The position numbers and the translations under genes are program-made. From contig NC_065408.1 in NCBI RefSeq assembly GCF_024362695.1, positions 15,252,001-15,316,000 on the forward strand: 64,000 bases of DNA, in the 5' to 3' direction. Of the stretch, positions 45,071 through 57,034 are shown piece after piece (within the stretch, counting starts at the first letter, position 1; each line of letters starts with the position of its first letter). Under the pieces are notes generated by a model. It made no database searches. It saw nothing but the letters and a program-made list of their open reading frames with translations, and was not told the origin of the DNA. Source of the stretch: Pectinophora gossypiella. Lineage: Eukaryota > Arthropoda > Insecta > Lepidoptera > Gelechiidae.

Positions 45071-47220
45071 ACATAATATTTGATTGATTGTTATAGGACA
45101 TGACTAAATAGCGTAGGTAAGTACGCTGTTTTGTCAAACCAAATAGTGAATTCCTTCCAAGGCCAATCTATAATAAACATTAAAACACGACGCCTAAAAT
45201 ATAATGTTATGTTTTGTGCAATATCATCCCCATTTCGTTTTAGAGCCATTCATACTTACATCAATCTTTCAATTACACCGTTCAATTAGTACATGGGATT
45301 TTTTAGCGTTCGCATTTTAAATTGAATCAATTTGTTCAATGAGCCTTCTGGCGCTTGAATTCGTCTAGATATAATAACTGTTTTGGCATTGGCGCCTCCC
45401 AGAACACATTGCATTTTATGTTTTACATTCACTTAGCTGGAATCTACATGGCATAGCAAATTTTATCATCAGGCTGCTATTGGTCTAATGAGTCAATCCG
45501 TATTCATAACCGGAGCTTTCCGTGGAACCAGTTTGACTGTACTTTGGTGGCCTACCAATTTTATGAAGCCTAATTACGTCTCGTGACCCAGTCAGGCAAT
45601 TCCGCAATGGATTCTAGGACCTAAATAAAATAAAATCCTGACTGGAACGCGCAATATCTTCTTGAATCTAAATCGTTTACGTGAGTTTTATTTACTGCAT
45701 TTTGTGTTCTGTTAAACTTTTTTGTACTTATGTGTGCTAAAATCTATGAAAAATTATCTTGTAGCTAGAATCGCATTTTTTTTTAAGCTAAAAAAGTATC
45801 TCTCTAAAAAACTCATCAAAGACATTCCACCAGTAAGAAGACACATGAAGACGTCACCGCCAATTATGACTACGGTACATTTACACAGATGTTTGTTAAG
45901 TAAACATAGCCTACTTATATCGTGACATTGGTATTATCGAGTATCAAGACGACTTGGTCTTTTCAGTTTCATACCACCTGCAGTAAAGTGATCGTTGACA
46001 TTGTATAGGTCATATTCTGTTACTTTATTGCCCGATTCAATAATTTTCGATTTGCTTCGGTATGATACCATTCCATACCATTCAGTATGATTTGCTTCGG
46101 TATGGAAGACATACGTTGCATAGGTCTGATAGTTTCCAATTGGAAGGTCAACCGGATTTTTGTGACGGTAAACATCTTGCCTTTCATATTTGTAAAAACC
46201 GTAAAAATAGAATCTTATTTTATTTGAAATATAACGCACATTCAACCAGTCGCGTCGCCTGAACATACGATCTTGAAAAAAAACCAAACGCTAAGGCGGC
46301 GTCTACGCCAATGTGCAATACTGCCGGTAGATAAGTAAATAAACTGCGTTAATATTTTCACGCGACTGCAAATGGAGGTGTTGACTCGATTTTTATCACA
46401 AATTGAGCGTGAAATGGAGCATAAAAGATATAATTATATATCAGATCACTTTTGATAAAGATTATTATATCAAGATCATCTCTTGTCGTGTTATCTCAAG
46501 TTTGGGCATCCAGTACGTCTGAACGTTAACCTTATTATGTCATTCACCGTCAGAATTAGCATATCAAATATTTTGAGCTAGCACAAGTCGGAGCAAAAAC
46601 TAAACAGGGTTATTGACTTATACCTGTTTATTATCGTCTGTTACGGTTCTTATATCATCGAAAATTGGTAATTTGTTAGATTTCATTTGCGATATTCTAT
46701 GCTGGTTATCGAATTCGAGACATACCAATGAATCAAGCGACTCACCTTTCTTACGAGTTTATTTTTCATTTTGTGAATATGAATCATTTTATTTATTATA
46801 ACCTGGAAAAATATAAACAATATATTTATTTGGAAATTAAATTGCAATTGGAAAAAAAATAGGATTTTTAAACTAACCTTCTATTTTTAATCAATCTTTC
46901 ATCTTTATGATTAAAATTCGAATCTTGTCATATCATTTTAAAAGGCAACGCTACCAAGTTACTCATCTCGCTCAATCACTATAAAATCAATCATTTGGTT
47001 CCCTTTCTATTTGTCTGTTACAGTTATTAAGACATTTATCAATAGTGGTGTAGAGGCGATAAACATCACCATTGGTGGCCAATAACATTAATTGGCGATT
47101 ATTTTCGTCTGTCTTATTGGGGTCAAGTGCCTCGTCTGCGTTTGTAGAGCCATTGGGTGCTATCATATCACAATTTTGCTACTGGTTGTACTGTCACTAA
47201 ATAGTTGTTATGTTATGTCT
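45071..47220. other. No supported gene
   Basis: Only the anonymous frame 45934-46287. No dispersed repeat of the families above was recognised. Confidence 0.45.
45934..46287 (-). other. Anonymous 117-codon ORF
   Basis: The longest isolated frame outside recognised repeats, apart from the LINE fragments. It reads RRRDWLNVRYISNKIRFYFY, then KNPVDLPIGNYQTYATYVF and MVSYRSKSKIIESGNKV. Composition is balanced and protein-like, but I recognise no domain. A local duplication (GATTTGCTTCGGTATG twice, 46049 and 46088) lies inside it. No splice partners were identified; it may be a chance frame or a remnant. Confidence 0.2.
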
Positions 47221-47502
47221 TCTTCTTCTTTTATCGTGTGGGTTGTAAGGTAGATTACCTATCAACCTCATCAACCCTGCTGTCAAGGTTATTAATGAGT
47301 GACTAGTGACTCATGTAACGACTACGTACTTGCATCAGTGATTAGTAACCGGGACCAACAGCTTAACGTGCCTTCCGAAGCCGCATAGTCCTAACGTAAC
47401 TAGAGACCACAAAGTTATTTTTGTGATATGTCCCCACCGGGATTCAAACCCGGGGCCTCCGGATCGTGAGCCCAACGCTCAACCACTGGACCACGGAAGC
47501 CG
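47221..47502 (-). mobile_element. SINE family 1, near full length
   Basis: TCTTCTTTTATCGTGTGGG to CCCAACGCTCAACCACTGG plus ACCACGGAAG, with both promoter-like boxes. GTTATG occurs on both sides but lies in local TTATG repeats, so a target duplication is unproven. Confidence 0.8.
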
Positions 47503-48027
47503 TTATGAGCTTATGTTATGTTATGCTCTTCCAAATCAACGTACTTAGTTTATAAACATAGGCAATGTATACATCTAGACTCCACAATAAGACAAACCCA
47601 GCCGCAGTTACAATTCAACTGTCAATTGGTGCCTGTAGGCAACACTCGAGACAGACGCTGATCCAATTATACTTGCAAATTCGAGCACATCACATAATTG
47701 GAACCAAAGATAAGATCTTCCACGGAACTCGAGTGAAGCTGGATCCCATCGTTTGACATAAAGTTCATAGTTGTTTAATTTGTTTATGTCTGTGGGTAAT
47801 TGAGGATAACTGCTTTCATTACCCTGAATAAAGCCTTTGCTCGGGCATGCGCAACTAAGCTATTAAAAATATGCTTTTATTTCTATCTCCGTAAATACAC
47901 AATCTTAATCGTAATTTTCTTAATGTCTCCAATACAATTCCTAAATCTTAGTTAGGCTTGATGGAAAGGCGTCGATTATCTCCAGCCAAAACACTGTTCA
48001 AGCGTTTTATCATGTTCTATAACAGGC

Positions 48028-48175
48028 TATTGGACGTTGGTCCCGTTTACAACTTACTGATGTAAATAAGTAGTCGTTACATGAGCCAAGGGGCCTTTGG
48101 CGGCTCAATAGTAACCCTGAAACCAGGGTAGAGAAGTGGAGTACCAACCTCATCATCCCACATGATAGAAGAAAA
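48028..48175 (+). mobile_element. SINE family 1, 3' half
   Basis: ATTGGACGTTGGTCCCGTTT through ATGAGCCAAGGGGCCTTTGG to CCCACATGATAGAAG. Confidence 0.75.
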
Positions 48176-48469
48176 AGACAGGCTATTGCTATTCTTCTAT
48201 ATCTACACACTCGTTCTTATAAAAGGTACAGACATTCCGTACGATTAGCACGATCTATTTATAAAGGGCCTTATACTGCAGTCGGTCCCTATTCTGATAC
48301 AATCTAATGACAACTCAATCACAACTTGTGTTGCTCTGTCGTCTGTGCCAACTATAGTCTAGAACGAATGCCTTGCAGTTTTATTTGCTAATTCGACGTA
48401 ATCTAAAATAGGACTATTAGTAGCAAAGTTTGAAGGTATTATTACTTTGTGCTTCGTATAGCTTTTTAT

Positions 48470-48600
48470 ATAGAGTTCATGGAATAACGAATAATACTAC
48501 GTATAGAAGGGAACGCTCCGCTCCCCACCAGCGTCTGAGGTAGTTTACCTCACCCCCCTCGAAAATAGTTTAGACTTGAATCGTATGATGATGTCACATA
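48470..48600 (+). repeat. Dispersed repeat, same ACCTCACCCCC family
   Basis: ATACTACGTATAGAAGGGAA, CCCCACCAGCGTCTGAGGTA, CACCCCCCTCGAAAATAG, TGAATCGTATGATG. Confidence 0.7.
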
Positions 48601-49174
48601 CACAAAAGTATCCAGGGTGTGCTGTCGGGTAAACATTGAAAGCAGAATGAATTGTAGAGTCCAGTTCAAACGATAATATATATAAGCTTAGAGCAACACG
48701 GGCCTCCGGCGAACCGGAGACAAAGTGATGGAACCTACATAAAGGAAAATACATTTAGGTACATGGCAATAGGGTATTAAACTAGGTCAAAGACAAATTC
48801 TAAAATAGATAAAGAAGTCAGTAAGATAATTAAAAAGCAATGTAATTTTTCTTTTTAAATTATTATCGATTTTTAATTATGAATTAAAAATGACGACGAT
48901 TAAATGAATTAGGGATAAGCTCGCTTATATGCTTTATGTAACGATAAATCATATGTAAATTTGCTTTGTTTTTTAAAGCAATAAAGAGTATACAAACAAA
49001 CAAACGACGTTTGAGAAATGTAGGACCATTCCTTCTTCTTTATCGTGGAATTGACAAAGACAAATCAATTTGTCTGTTCCACGAAAAGATACGCTGTTTT
49101 TCAATACCGCATATTAACGGAATAATGAAATGAATGCCGAAGGTAAATATTCCTACATACAACACTCAGGGAAA

Positions 49175-49260
49175 TTCTGCAAAAACTGGACCTGTCAAAC
49201 ATTCAGGTTAAAGAAACGGACTCTGTGACAACGGGATAACGCTAGCTAGATACGAAGTGA
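49175..49260 (+). mobile_element. SINE family 3, 3' fragment
   Basis: CAAAAACTGGACCTGTCAAA, ATTCAGGTTAAAGAAACGG and GGGATAACGCTAGCTAG. Confidence 0.65.
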
Positions 49261-49511
49261 GATGTTCGCATCTACAGCTGATCATCCGTCATGTGACGTA
49301 TATTATATAGTACTAACATAAAATGCATGACCTGCCAATATAATTAGTCGAAAAATTCCCAGAAATAATGCATCTAATTAAGATTTATTTAATTCGCGTG
49401 CGATTTATTACATTTCTCGCTCGATATACTATCGCAGTCGCTTGTCTTGTTGACGAACGAGGGATATAGACAGACGGACGACATAACTACTTGTGGTGTA
49501 AGTTGAAGCGA

Positions 49512-49750
49512 TTTTTTTTTTGACGTGACTTATTGTAGAATTGCCGCAGATGGCATTAACTACTTGGCCGGACAAATGGGGAGCGCTGAAGGCTCTCACC
49601 CAGTACAACGTTTAAGACAACAGGCCTGAGGGTGCCCAGTTGGGCGCGAACCTCGGCACAGGGCGCCGTCTGAGAGGAATAGTATTTGGGTCGACAGCGA
49701 TAAGCGCCGATTGAGGGAAATCGTCGACCACGCCGGCAGGATCGGTATCG
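49512..49750 (-). mobile_element. Poly-A LINE tail
   Basis: Same family. It has lost about 20 bp internally (the CTAGTGGGTCGAT region) and diverges from the 10228 copy after GGATCGGTATCG. Confidence 0.8.
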
Positions 49751-50512
49751 CAGTCATATGACCGGACGGAGTGTATGACCGTACACAGTTATTTACAGTA
49801 ACGGAGTTTGACTAAAAATAAGCAAAATTCGTTATAAAATCTAAAGTAAAATCCTTGATCTGTCATAAAAAAAACACGAACTCTTATCACATTGAACTGC
49901 ATTTCTACTTTATCCCATTTCTTATAGTTGTATTTTTTACGCCTTTAGTTTCATAAAGTAGGTAAGTATGTTAATGAAGTTATTTTAGAAGGTCCCATCG
50001 CAAAATAGAAGTATATATAAAACTAAAAAAAAAAAAATACTGGTTCCCGCCACCGCTACCGCTTATAACTCGCACCAATGGGATTTCCTAGAAGTGCGCG
50101 CGAGGTGCCAGCATATCGCATGATGAGCAATGGCTCTGGCACGCCTCAGTTTAGTTTAGATGCCTCTCTCGAATTGTTACCGCTTGCACTCGCTCGCGTC
50201 ATTAGTTAAACGCTATTTTTACCGACTTCAAAAAAGGAGGAGGTTCTCAATTCGACCGTATATTTTTTTTTTTTTTATGTTTGTTCGGGCATAACTTCGT
50301 CGTAAATGAACCGATTTTGATAATTCTTTTTTTGTTCGAAAGGAGATATACCCAAGGGGGTCCCATGTCAAGGAAGTCAGGATCTGATGATGGAAGACCA
50401 GAGAAATCGAGGGGAATTTTCAAAAATCGTAGGGGCGACTAGTGCGTTTGTAAGGTCATATTGATCGGCTCGATCTTTAGGCTTCGGGAAAACTTCCCAA
50501 CCTTCGAAAACT

Positions 50513-51131
50513 GGTCAGCATCAGGGCGACACCCTATGGCCTGGCAAAACTATACAACCTGGAGCAATTTTTCTTTCACGAAACGTATTTAAATCTTGAT
50601 CAAATCCAATCGCCGGTGCAAAAAAACAAAATGGCGGAAAAACAAGATGGCCGCCATACAATATTTTGTCGATTTTGGAAGAAGCCCCTCTGGGTAAAAA
50701 TAATGTATGGGGCGCTTACTCAAAACGTCATGTAGAGTACGGAAATACTTTCTGGTCACCAAAAACTGGTCCGCATCAGAGAGATACTCTACGGCCTGGC
50801 AAAACTATCGCACGTGAACCAATTTTTCTTTCAGAGCACTTATTTAAATCTTGCTCAAATTCCATAGCGCGTGAAAAAAAAAACAAGATGGCCGCCATAC
50901 ACAATTTTGTTTTTTCAGAAAATGTCTTGGGGGTAAAAATGATGTAGGTATAGGGGTGTGATCAGACCGTCATCTTTGAAAACTGCTCCGCATCAGGGAG
51001 ACATCCTACGGCCTGGCAAACCTATTGCACCTGGATTTTGTTTGTTTCCACGACACCCATTTAAATCTTGGTCAAATTCTGTCGCCGGTGAAAAAAAACA
51101 AAATGGCGGAAAAACAAGATGGCCGCCATAC
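50513..51131 (+). repeat. Three diverged tandem units inside the composite element
   Basis: Units begin at 50513, 50768 and 50985 with GGTC(A/C)GCATCAG-like starts (the third reads GCTCCGCATCAG), share CGGCCTGGCAAA, ATTTAAATCTTG and AACAAGATGGCCGCCATAC, and have lengths of about 255, 217 and 147 bp. Frames crossing them (50666-50947, 50958-51221) reflect the repeat, not a gene. Confidence 0.8.
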
Positions 51132-51179
51132 GAAGAGGGACAGTTTCGAATAAACAGAACCACGCGAAATCTACTGTAT

Positions 51180-51357
51180 CTATATGTGTGCGTGAGTGTG
51201 TATGATAGCAGCTTTCACTGACAACCACATGTGTGTATGTGTGTGTGTATGTGTGGGGGTGTGTGTGTGTGTGTGTGTGCGTGTATCTGTGTGTGTGCGT
51301 GTGTACGTGCGCGTTTGCGCGTGTGTGTGTGTGGGTGTGTGTGTGTGTGTGTAAACA
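51180..51357. repeat. Imperfect GT/GC microsatellite
   Basis: Runs of GTGT interrupted by GC, TAT and GGG. A minus-strand His/Thr-rich frame here is a low-complexity artefact. Confidence 0.9.
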
Positions 51358-51874
51358 TGTTCATCAATAATAATTGTGATCATTACTAATCATATATTAT
51401 TATATTTATATATCAATATAAATCAGAAAATCTGTCTGTCTCTGCATCCTTGCTCGGTCTAACCATCACTTAAATTCGTAAAATAAAATAAAATTTTTAG
51501 CAAAAAAAAAACCGACTTCAAATGCAAAACTAAAAAGCAATAAATAAATTTACTTCACACAAAGTAATTAGTACGTATTTTCAATTAGTAAATTAATTTT
51601 ATAAATCTGAAGTCGGTGCCAAGTAAAAAAAAAATACTGGTTCCCGCCACCGCTACCGCTTATAACTCGCACCAATGGGATTTCCTAGAAGTGCGCGCGA
51701 GGTGCCAGCATATCGCATGATGAGCAATGGCTCTGGCACGCCTCAGTTTAGTTTAGATGCCTCTCTCGAATTGTTACCGCTTGCACTCGCTCGCGTCATT
51801 AGTTAAACGCTATTTTTGCGGCCCCACTTTTCACATCAAGGGCATGTTGCGAAGTCTGTGTCCTATTGGTTTTA

Positions 51875-52140
51875 TTGTATCAAATTCAAAAATATCTTTA
51901 TTCAGTAGGTAACATAGTTACACTTTGAATCGTCAATTTTTAAATAACGAACGTCTGTCTCATCCGCCTAAAACTACTGCAGCTTCTCACAATCTGTATA
52001 GCCGGGGAAAAGAAGCTGCAAGAAAAACCTCGGCACAGGGCCCTAGACGTTCTTTAAAAAAAAACATAAAATATTGGTATACAATTGAGTAATTTAGCTG
52101 CTTAATATCAGTTCTCAGTATAAAGTCCATACTTCTTAAT
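51875..52140 (-). mobile_element. LINE 3' UTR (same family as 59629-60235)
   Basis: ATTCAAAAATATCTTTATTC, CTACTGCAGCTTCTCACAAT and CTCGGCACAGGGCCCTAGAC; no coding left. Very similar to the 59629 copy. Confidence 0.8.
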
Positions 52141-52272
52141 TTTCAGGTTTAGATACTTTAATTTTATTGCTACAAAAAATAGCGAGAACATTAGTGTAAT
52201 TGAACATGTGGGCAGCGATGCGACCACACAATGATAGTTAAGCGACTCCATTCTCATACAAAACGCTATGAT

Positions 52273-52437
52273 TTATTTTTGACGTGACTTATTGTAGATT
52301 TGCCACAGATGGCATTAACTACTTGGCCGGACAAATAGGGAGTGCTGAAGGCTCTCACCCATTACAACGTTTAAGACAACGGACCAGAGGGTGCCCAGTT
52401 GGGCGCGAACCTCGGCTCAGAGCGTCGTCTGAGAGGA
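52273..52437 (-). mobile_element. Poly-A LINE tail
   Basis: ATTTTTGACGTGACTTATTG to GCGTCGTCTGAGAGGA; a family 1 SINE follows after 17 bp. Confidence 0.8.
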
Positions 52438-52454
52438 TAAACAATACCAATTTG

Positions 52455-52683
52455 TGATCCGTAGTTTGATTAGGACATTACAGGCTGATCACCTGATTGT
52501 CCAAAAGTAAGATGATCCGTGCTTCGGAAGGCACGTTACGACGTTGCTCCCGTTATTACTTACTAATGTAAGTACGTAGTCGTTACATGAGTCATTGTCA
52601 GGGCCTATGGCGGCTCAGTAATAACCCTGACGCCGGGGTTGATGGCGTTAGTAATCCACCTTACAATCCACACGATAGTAGAA
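52455..52683 (+). mobile_element. SINE family 1, head missing, next to LINE tail
   Basis: TTGTGATCCGTAGTTTGATT to CACACGATAGTAGAAGG. It lies 17 bp after a LINE tail at 52273-52437, echoing the LINE/SINE junction at 31121. Confidence 0.8.
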
Positions 52684-54234
52684 GGCAATATATTACTCTG
52701 TAACCCCTCCCCCTGACCAAGTTGGACATTAGTTAGAGGCTTGACGACGTCTGTGAATGTGGAACCTCCCCTATGCAGTTGGACGTGTATCGTGTTCCGT
52801 TCCCCGTCCGCCCAGACATCTGCTTTTGGCATCAATGTTCTAGACAGATTAGAATGCGTCACACTTGGCTACATTTTTATCACGCATGTTGCTTTGATAA
52901 ACCAAGAACACAGTTACTCAAAAGATGCTTTTTACGACTAATAATAAGAGGCAATTTTCCAAATACTTATCAATACTATTTTTATTTATTTATTTATTTA
53001 TTACATATTCACACACATTATCATAACAGGCCAGGCCCAATTCGATAATGCTTAATACACTCCAATTACAACTAAACATAAATCAATAGATAACAATAGT
53101 ATTTTATGCAACAGTTGTATAAGAAGGGTCAAAAAATGCGAGTGGCGTGAGTTGCGATGTGAGCCTTGGCGAACATCGCAATAAGAGACGCCACGAGCAT
53201 TTTTTGACCTAGTTATACAACGTTGCATACAATACTTTTTCTACGACGACGTAATTTTAAACGAAACACAAAAATTTTCCAATTTATTTTCCAACGCGCG
53301 GGAAAATGGCGGCAAATGTATACTTTTTTTTATAGTATATCTATGGCACCAAACAAAGTAAAGGTGCCAGTTTCCAGGTCAAAAAAAAAACAACAACAAT
53401 GCTTTTTTGGCGACATTATAGTACAGTTACACTTTGTAAACAATGCTTTTATAGGCCATAGAGCGTACACTTTTTCAAAGAGTTTAATTATGTATGTACT
53501 TATATTAGACTTTTTGGTTATTTAAATGCCAGATTAAAGTAGAGGAGTAGAAAAAAATAATAATCAAATACATCATCAATAATTCCCATAAATAAAAACA
53601 AAAAATTAGAACATTATTAAATTATTATTTCAAAAATTAACAATTAGTCAAATTTACAATCAATTGATATTTTAAATTAGTCAATGAATTCCTAGTTCCT
53701 AGATCTTAAATTCCATATTAATTTTTGTTGAAACAGTCGTCGATTTAGGACTTAAATGACCATTTTCTATAAGCTCACGGCTCTATCACAACTGGGGTAT
53801 CCATCAGCGATCTGACCTTTGAGGGCGAACTAAGTATCCACGCCTCATGAACTTTTTTGCACTTAAGAATTCCTACTTACTTAAAGTAGCCTACTTATAC
53901 CAGAATCTGTTAGTCGGGTTAAAGTCAACAAAAGTTTTAGGTCCTTTGTAAACCTACATAAAATTTCGCTCGTAATCCGCGCTAAGCTTAACTAAGCCGC
54001 AGATCCTAGGAAAACAACTTACTGTTCCACAAGTTGTCCTAAAACAACTTGCTACCACTTTTTGGTACCTATTGTATGTACCACCCACGTAATCATCTCA
54101 TCTGTAAAGACCTCTTTCACACAGTACTCTGTTTTACTGGTTTTTTTTTATTATAGATCGCTTTTTTATCATATAATTGCGTATGCAAGTAGTTGTTTGA
54201 GGGTATTTACAGTATTTTGCATCCAGTAAAATGT
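52684..54234. other. No supported gene
   Basis: A TATT microsatellite near 52980 and the palindrome 53105-53230. The remainder is AT-rich and unrecognised. Confidence 0.5.
53105..53230. repeat. Long imperfect palindrome, possible MITE
   Basis: TATGCAACAGTTGTATAAG, GGTCAAAAAATGCGAGTGGC on the left; GCCACGAGCATTTTTTGACC and TTATACAACGTTGCATA on the right. Arms of about 45 bp fold into one hairpin with small bulges. Confidence 0.75.
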
Positions 54235-54425
54235 TATACATACATACATAAACTCACACCCGCAATCCCTAATGGGGTGGGCAGAGCCACAAGTAATCAA
54301 AAACAACTTGCAGCCACTGTTGGTTGATACGATGTAAGCTGCCTATCGCATACAACATTAGTCCATCATGTTAGAGGACACAATCCTTTTGTAGGTTTTA
54401 ACGACATGCCCGGGAAGACAAGAAG
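54235..54425 (-). mobile_element. Dispersed repeat, same family
   Basis: ACATACATAAACTCACACCC, CCCTAATGGGGTGGGCAGAG, TAGTCCATCATGTTAGAGGA and GACATGCCCGGGAAGAC; covers both ends of the 4785 copy. Confidence 0.7.
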
Positions 54426-55509
54426 CTGAACGTGCTCCCAGAACAGCATGGAAGCAATAAAATATAACTTTAAAACAAAAATGGACTTGTAAAACGGATC
54501 TGTGTGTGAAAGAATATTTAATTGAGTATATCTGTTTGTGTGTCTTAAGATAAATGCGATACACTACAACTAAATAAAAGTATACTTACTAAAAGACAAT
54601 AAAAATATACTTACTGCATAAGTTAGAGCATAAATCATGAATGTAATTCCCGGTACGGAAGACCATTAGTGGAATATTATTATCGTTAATTGTTCCATCT
54701 AAATATAAGCTTAACGATCACTTTATTTGAGTTCGAAACAGATCGTTCACCTTTACTGGTTATTGGTGTGTGTTGGTAAATAAATAATCTTAAGTCTGTC
54801 TGGAATTTTTTAGTCAAATACTTGAACAGGAATAGTCCAAAAGTTAAATACCTATGTTCCAACTTTAGTGGCATGCTTTTTGATAGTTAAAGGAATGATT
54901 AAAAAATTCTTCTTTCTTTTATTATTATCTTTCCCTCTTTTTTTTTCCACTAAACATGTTTAAAGACCCTTACGTAAGCCACCCTTAAAGGAAAACATGA
55001 AACGGTAGGAGTAGGGCCCTGTGCTAGGAGGTTTTCTGACCACGTCTTTCCCTCAGCGATACAGCTTCCGATGTGGTAATAGTTATAGAGCCAGTTACAT
55101 AATACGTAATTAAATTCTTGACGTTAAAAAAGCGCTAACTATGTAAGCCAATTTTGAAGAATATATATTTTTTTTAATTTTGACTACTTAGCAGGACAAA
55201 TAGATACAACACCTCAAACTTTTAGTCATGTGTTTCTACCATCAAACCCAATGTTTGAACCATCAGTGTCTAGAACACCCAACTCCCAAAACTCAAAATA
55301 AATTATTCAATTTACCAACACACATGTCATCCAATTAACACATATTTAATCTCTCAAACGTCGGTCGTACTTTAATTCACAATAACCCGTTAGCTATGTC
55401 TAACCTCATTATTAAGATTTATTACTTCACGCGTATTGATTAAAGGGATTATAATTATCAATTGAACTTAAGGAATGCACCTGTTTATTCATATAAATAA
55501 AACAAAGGT

Positions 55510-55660
55510 TGGTGGTAGGGCTGGCAGAGGAAGACCTAGAAGGACATTAACCAAATTGGAGATGACCATAGAAAAGTCAGTACGATCTACTTTGAACCGG
55601 CGTATGAAACGATTGATGAATGTCGAGGAAGCTAGAGAAATGCTTCGGAAGGCACGTTAA
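55510..55660 (+). pseudogene. LINE C-terminal fragment, same family as 61330
   Basis: GGRAGRGRPRRTLTKLEMTI then RRMKRLMNVEEAREM, ending where a SINE fragment begins at about 55641. Confidence 0.7.
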
Positions 55661-55735
55661 GCCATTCCCGGGCTTCTAGCCCAAATGCCTCCACCAACTC
55701 GCAGTGGAGCATACTCCGCTCCAGACCCTCTCCGG
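55641..55735 (+). mobile_element. SINE family 2 fragment fused to LINE tail
   Basis: GCTTCGGAAGGCACGTTAAG then CACCAACTCGCAGTGGAGCA. It interrupts the LINE reading frame ending at 55660. Confidence 0.7.
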
Positions 55736-55896
55736 TTTATCGACATTTTCTCGATTTATCGGATTTAACATCTTTAAAATTATAACGGCAATAAATATTT
55801 TAAAACATCATATAAAGATGTGTCTGTAGAGGACTATTTAGTGGTTCTCTTTATCTTGGTAACATACTTTTCTTTGCAGGCGCATTCCAAAAAATA

Positions 55897-55955
55897 TTGT
55901 GACAGAGTGGCCCTTTTCATCGGAGACAGCATTTCAATTTACCACTCTGTCACAG
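55897..55955. repeat. Hairpin GTGACAGAGTGG/CCACTCTGTCAC
   Basis: 12-bp perfect arms at 55899-55910 and 55942-55953 with weaker extension outward (AATATT / AATTTT). Confidence 0.7.
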
Positions 55956-56194
55956 AATTTTGTGAAAAACGATGAAGCTACGTTAATAACTAATTGAGGA
56001 ACCGATTAGTATTTTGCTTGTATTTTGAGTATAATAAGATAACTATATTTTTGGACAATCAAAACATCAAATAAAATTCTAAAACATAACTTATCAGAAG
56101 CAGAACGAAGGACAGATCATTGTCGATAAAAAAGAAGAACGACCCATGTACGTTTTTTATACATTTCCTGTACCTAAAGGTTGCCTGGAAGAGG

Positions 56195-56285
56195 TTGCTA
56201 CCTTAGCAATAAGGCCGCCTGTTGTACTACCTATAAAGAGTTTTTGTATTGTATTATGTTGTATGTAGGCTGTTTTGTTAATTTT
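56195..56285 (+). mobile_element. LINE 3' tail with GCCTGGAAGAGG start
   Basis: GGTTGCCTGGAAGAGGTTGC, AGCAATAAGGCCGCCTGTTG and TTTTTGTATTGTATTATG. Confidence 0.7.
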
Positions 56286-56829
56286 GTTATGTGTTATTTC
56301 CAAGCAACCAAAACAAAAAGCTTACAAATTCTGACATCAGACGTGATCTAAGTCAAAATGTCACCATCGTATGACATCATCATTCTCCGAAGGACACGCA
56401 CCGATCCCTTTGTAAACACTAGTGACAGAATCGACTCTAAACCTCAAAATCCGATTAGCCGTTGCAACACAATAGTCTTAGATGTAAGTTCAAACTTTAC
56501 TAGCATAAGTTATATGGTTGACAAATCGCTCGATCAATTTGACGAACGAATCGATTTCCTAGCCAATACAAAGTTGTTGTCCACATTGTTGGGTTCTTAA
56601 GATCAAGTGTTAGAGTTGAATGTTGGAGGGTAGATGCTTAGTTTATTTTGTTTTTAAGTAATTGATGGTGTTGTCTAAATGTGTTGAAAGAAGAATGGTG
56701 TAAGTTATTTGTTGACGCGTTTTAATCGCCGGTAATGTTATATTTGTAGTCCCTAGGATTTTCAAGTTTTTAGCATGTTATAATCCTGTACATGATGTAT
56801 TTATTTTATTTTATTTTTTGATGTGTTTT

Positions 56830-56960
56830 TAGGTAAGCTAGAAGAAAAGAGAGGAAGCAGATTAAAGAAAAGGTTAACGTCGTGTCTTTGATAGACTGGA
56901 ATGGAAAATGCTACACCGAACAGAGCGTGGCTCTTAAATTGATGATGATGATGTATTTGT
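56830..56960 (+). mobile_element. RTE-like LINE 3' end
   Basis: AAGGTTAACGTCGTGTCTTT, GACTGGAATGGAAAATGCTA, then GCGTGGCTCTTAAATTGATG and a GATGATGATG tail. Confidence 0.75.
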
Positions 56961-57034
56961 AAGATCATGTTGATACACACTTACAAGCCGAAAAAGTTAT
57001 ACTTATAATTGTTAGGTACTATATAACGTACGTC

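Larger units (their letters stand above)
50029..51820 (+). mobile_element. Composite repeat element bounded by ~180-bp identical direct repeats
   Basis: A block beginning TACTGGTTCCCGCCACCGCT and ending AGTTAAACGCTATTTTT occurs at 50039-50218 and again at 51639-51818, identical by eye and preceded by an A-run in both places. Between them the sequence starts ACCGACTTCAAAAAAGGAGG and ends CTGAAGTCGGTGCCAAG, an inverted ACCGACTTCA / TGAAGTCGGT pair. The interior contains three tandem units, a GT microsatellite and no coding. The GGAGGAGGTTCTCAAT start also occurs inverted near 26800-26856. LTR-like arrangement, but the ends are not TG...CA and no target duplication was seen; class undetermined. 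Confidence 0.7.

Noticed and set aside
51180..51383. His/Thr-rich minus-strand frame
   Set aside because: Translation of a GT microsatellite.
50029..51820. LTR retrotransposon with 180-bp LTRs
   Set aside because: No TG...CA termini, no primer-binding site or polypurine tract recognised, no gag/pol frame; kept only as an unclassified composite element.
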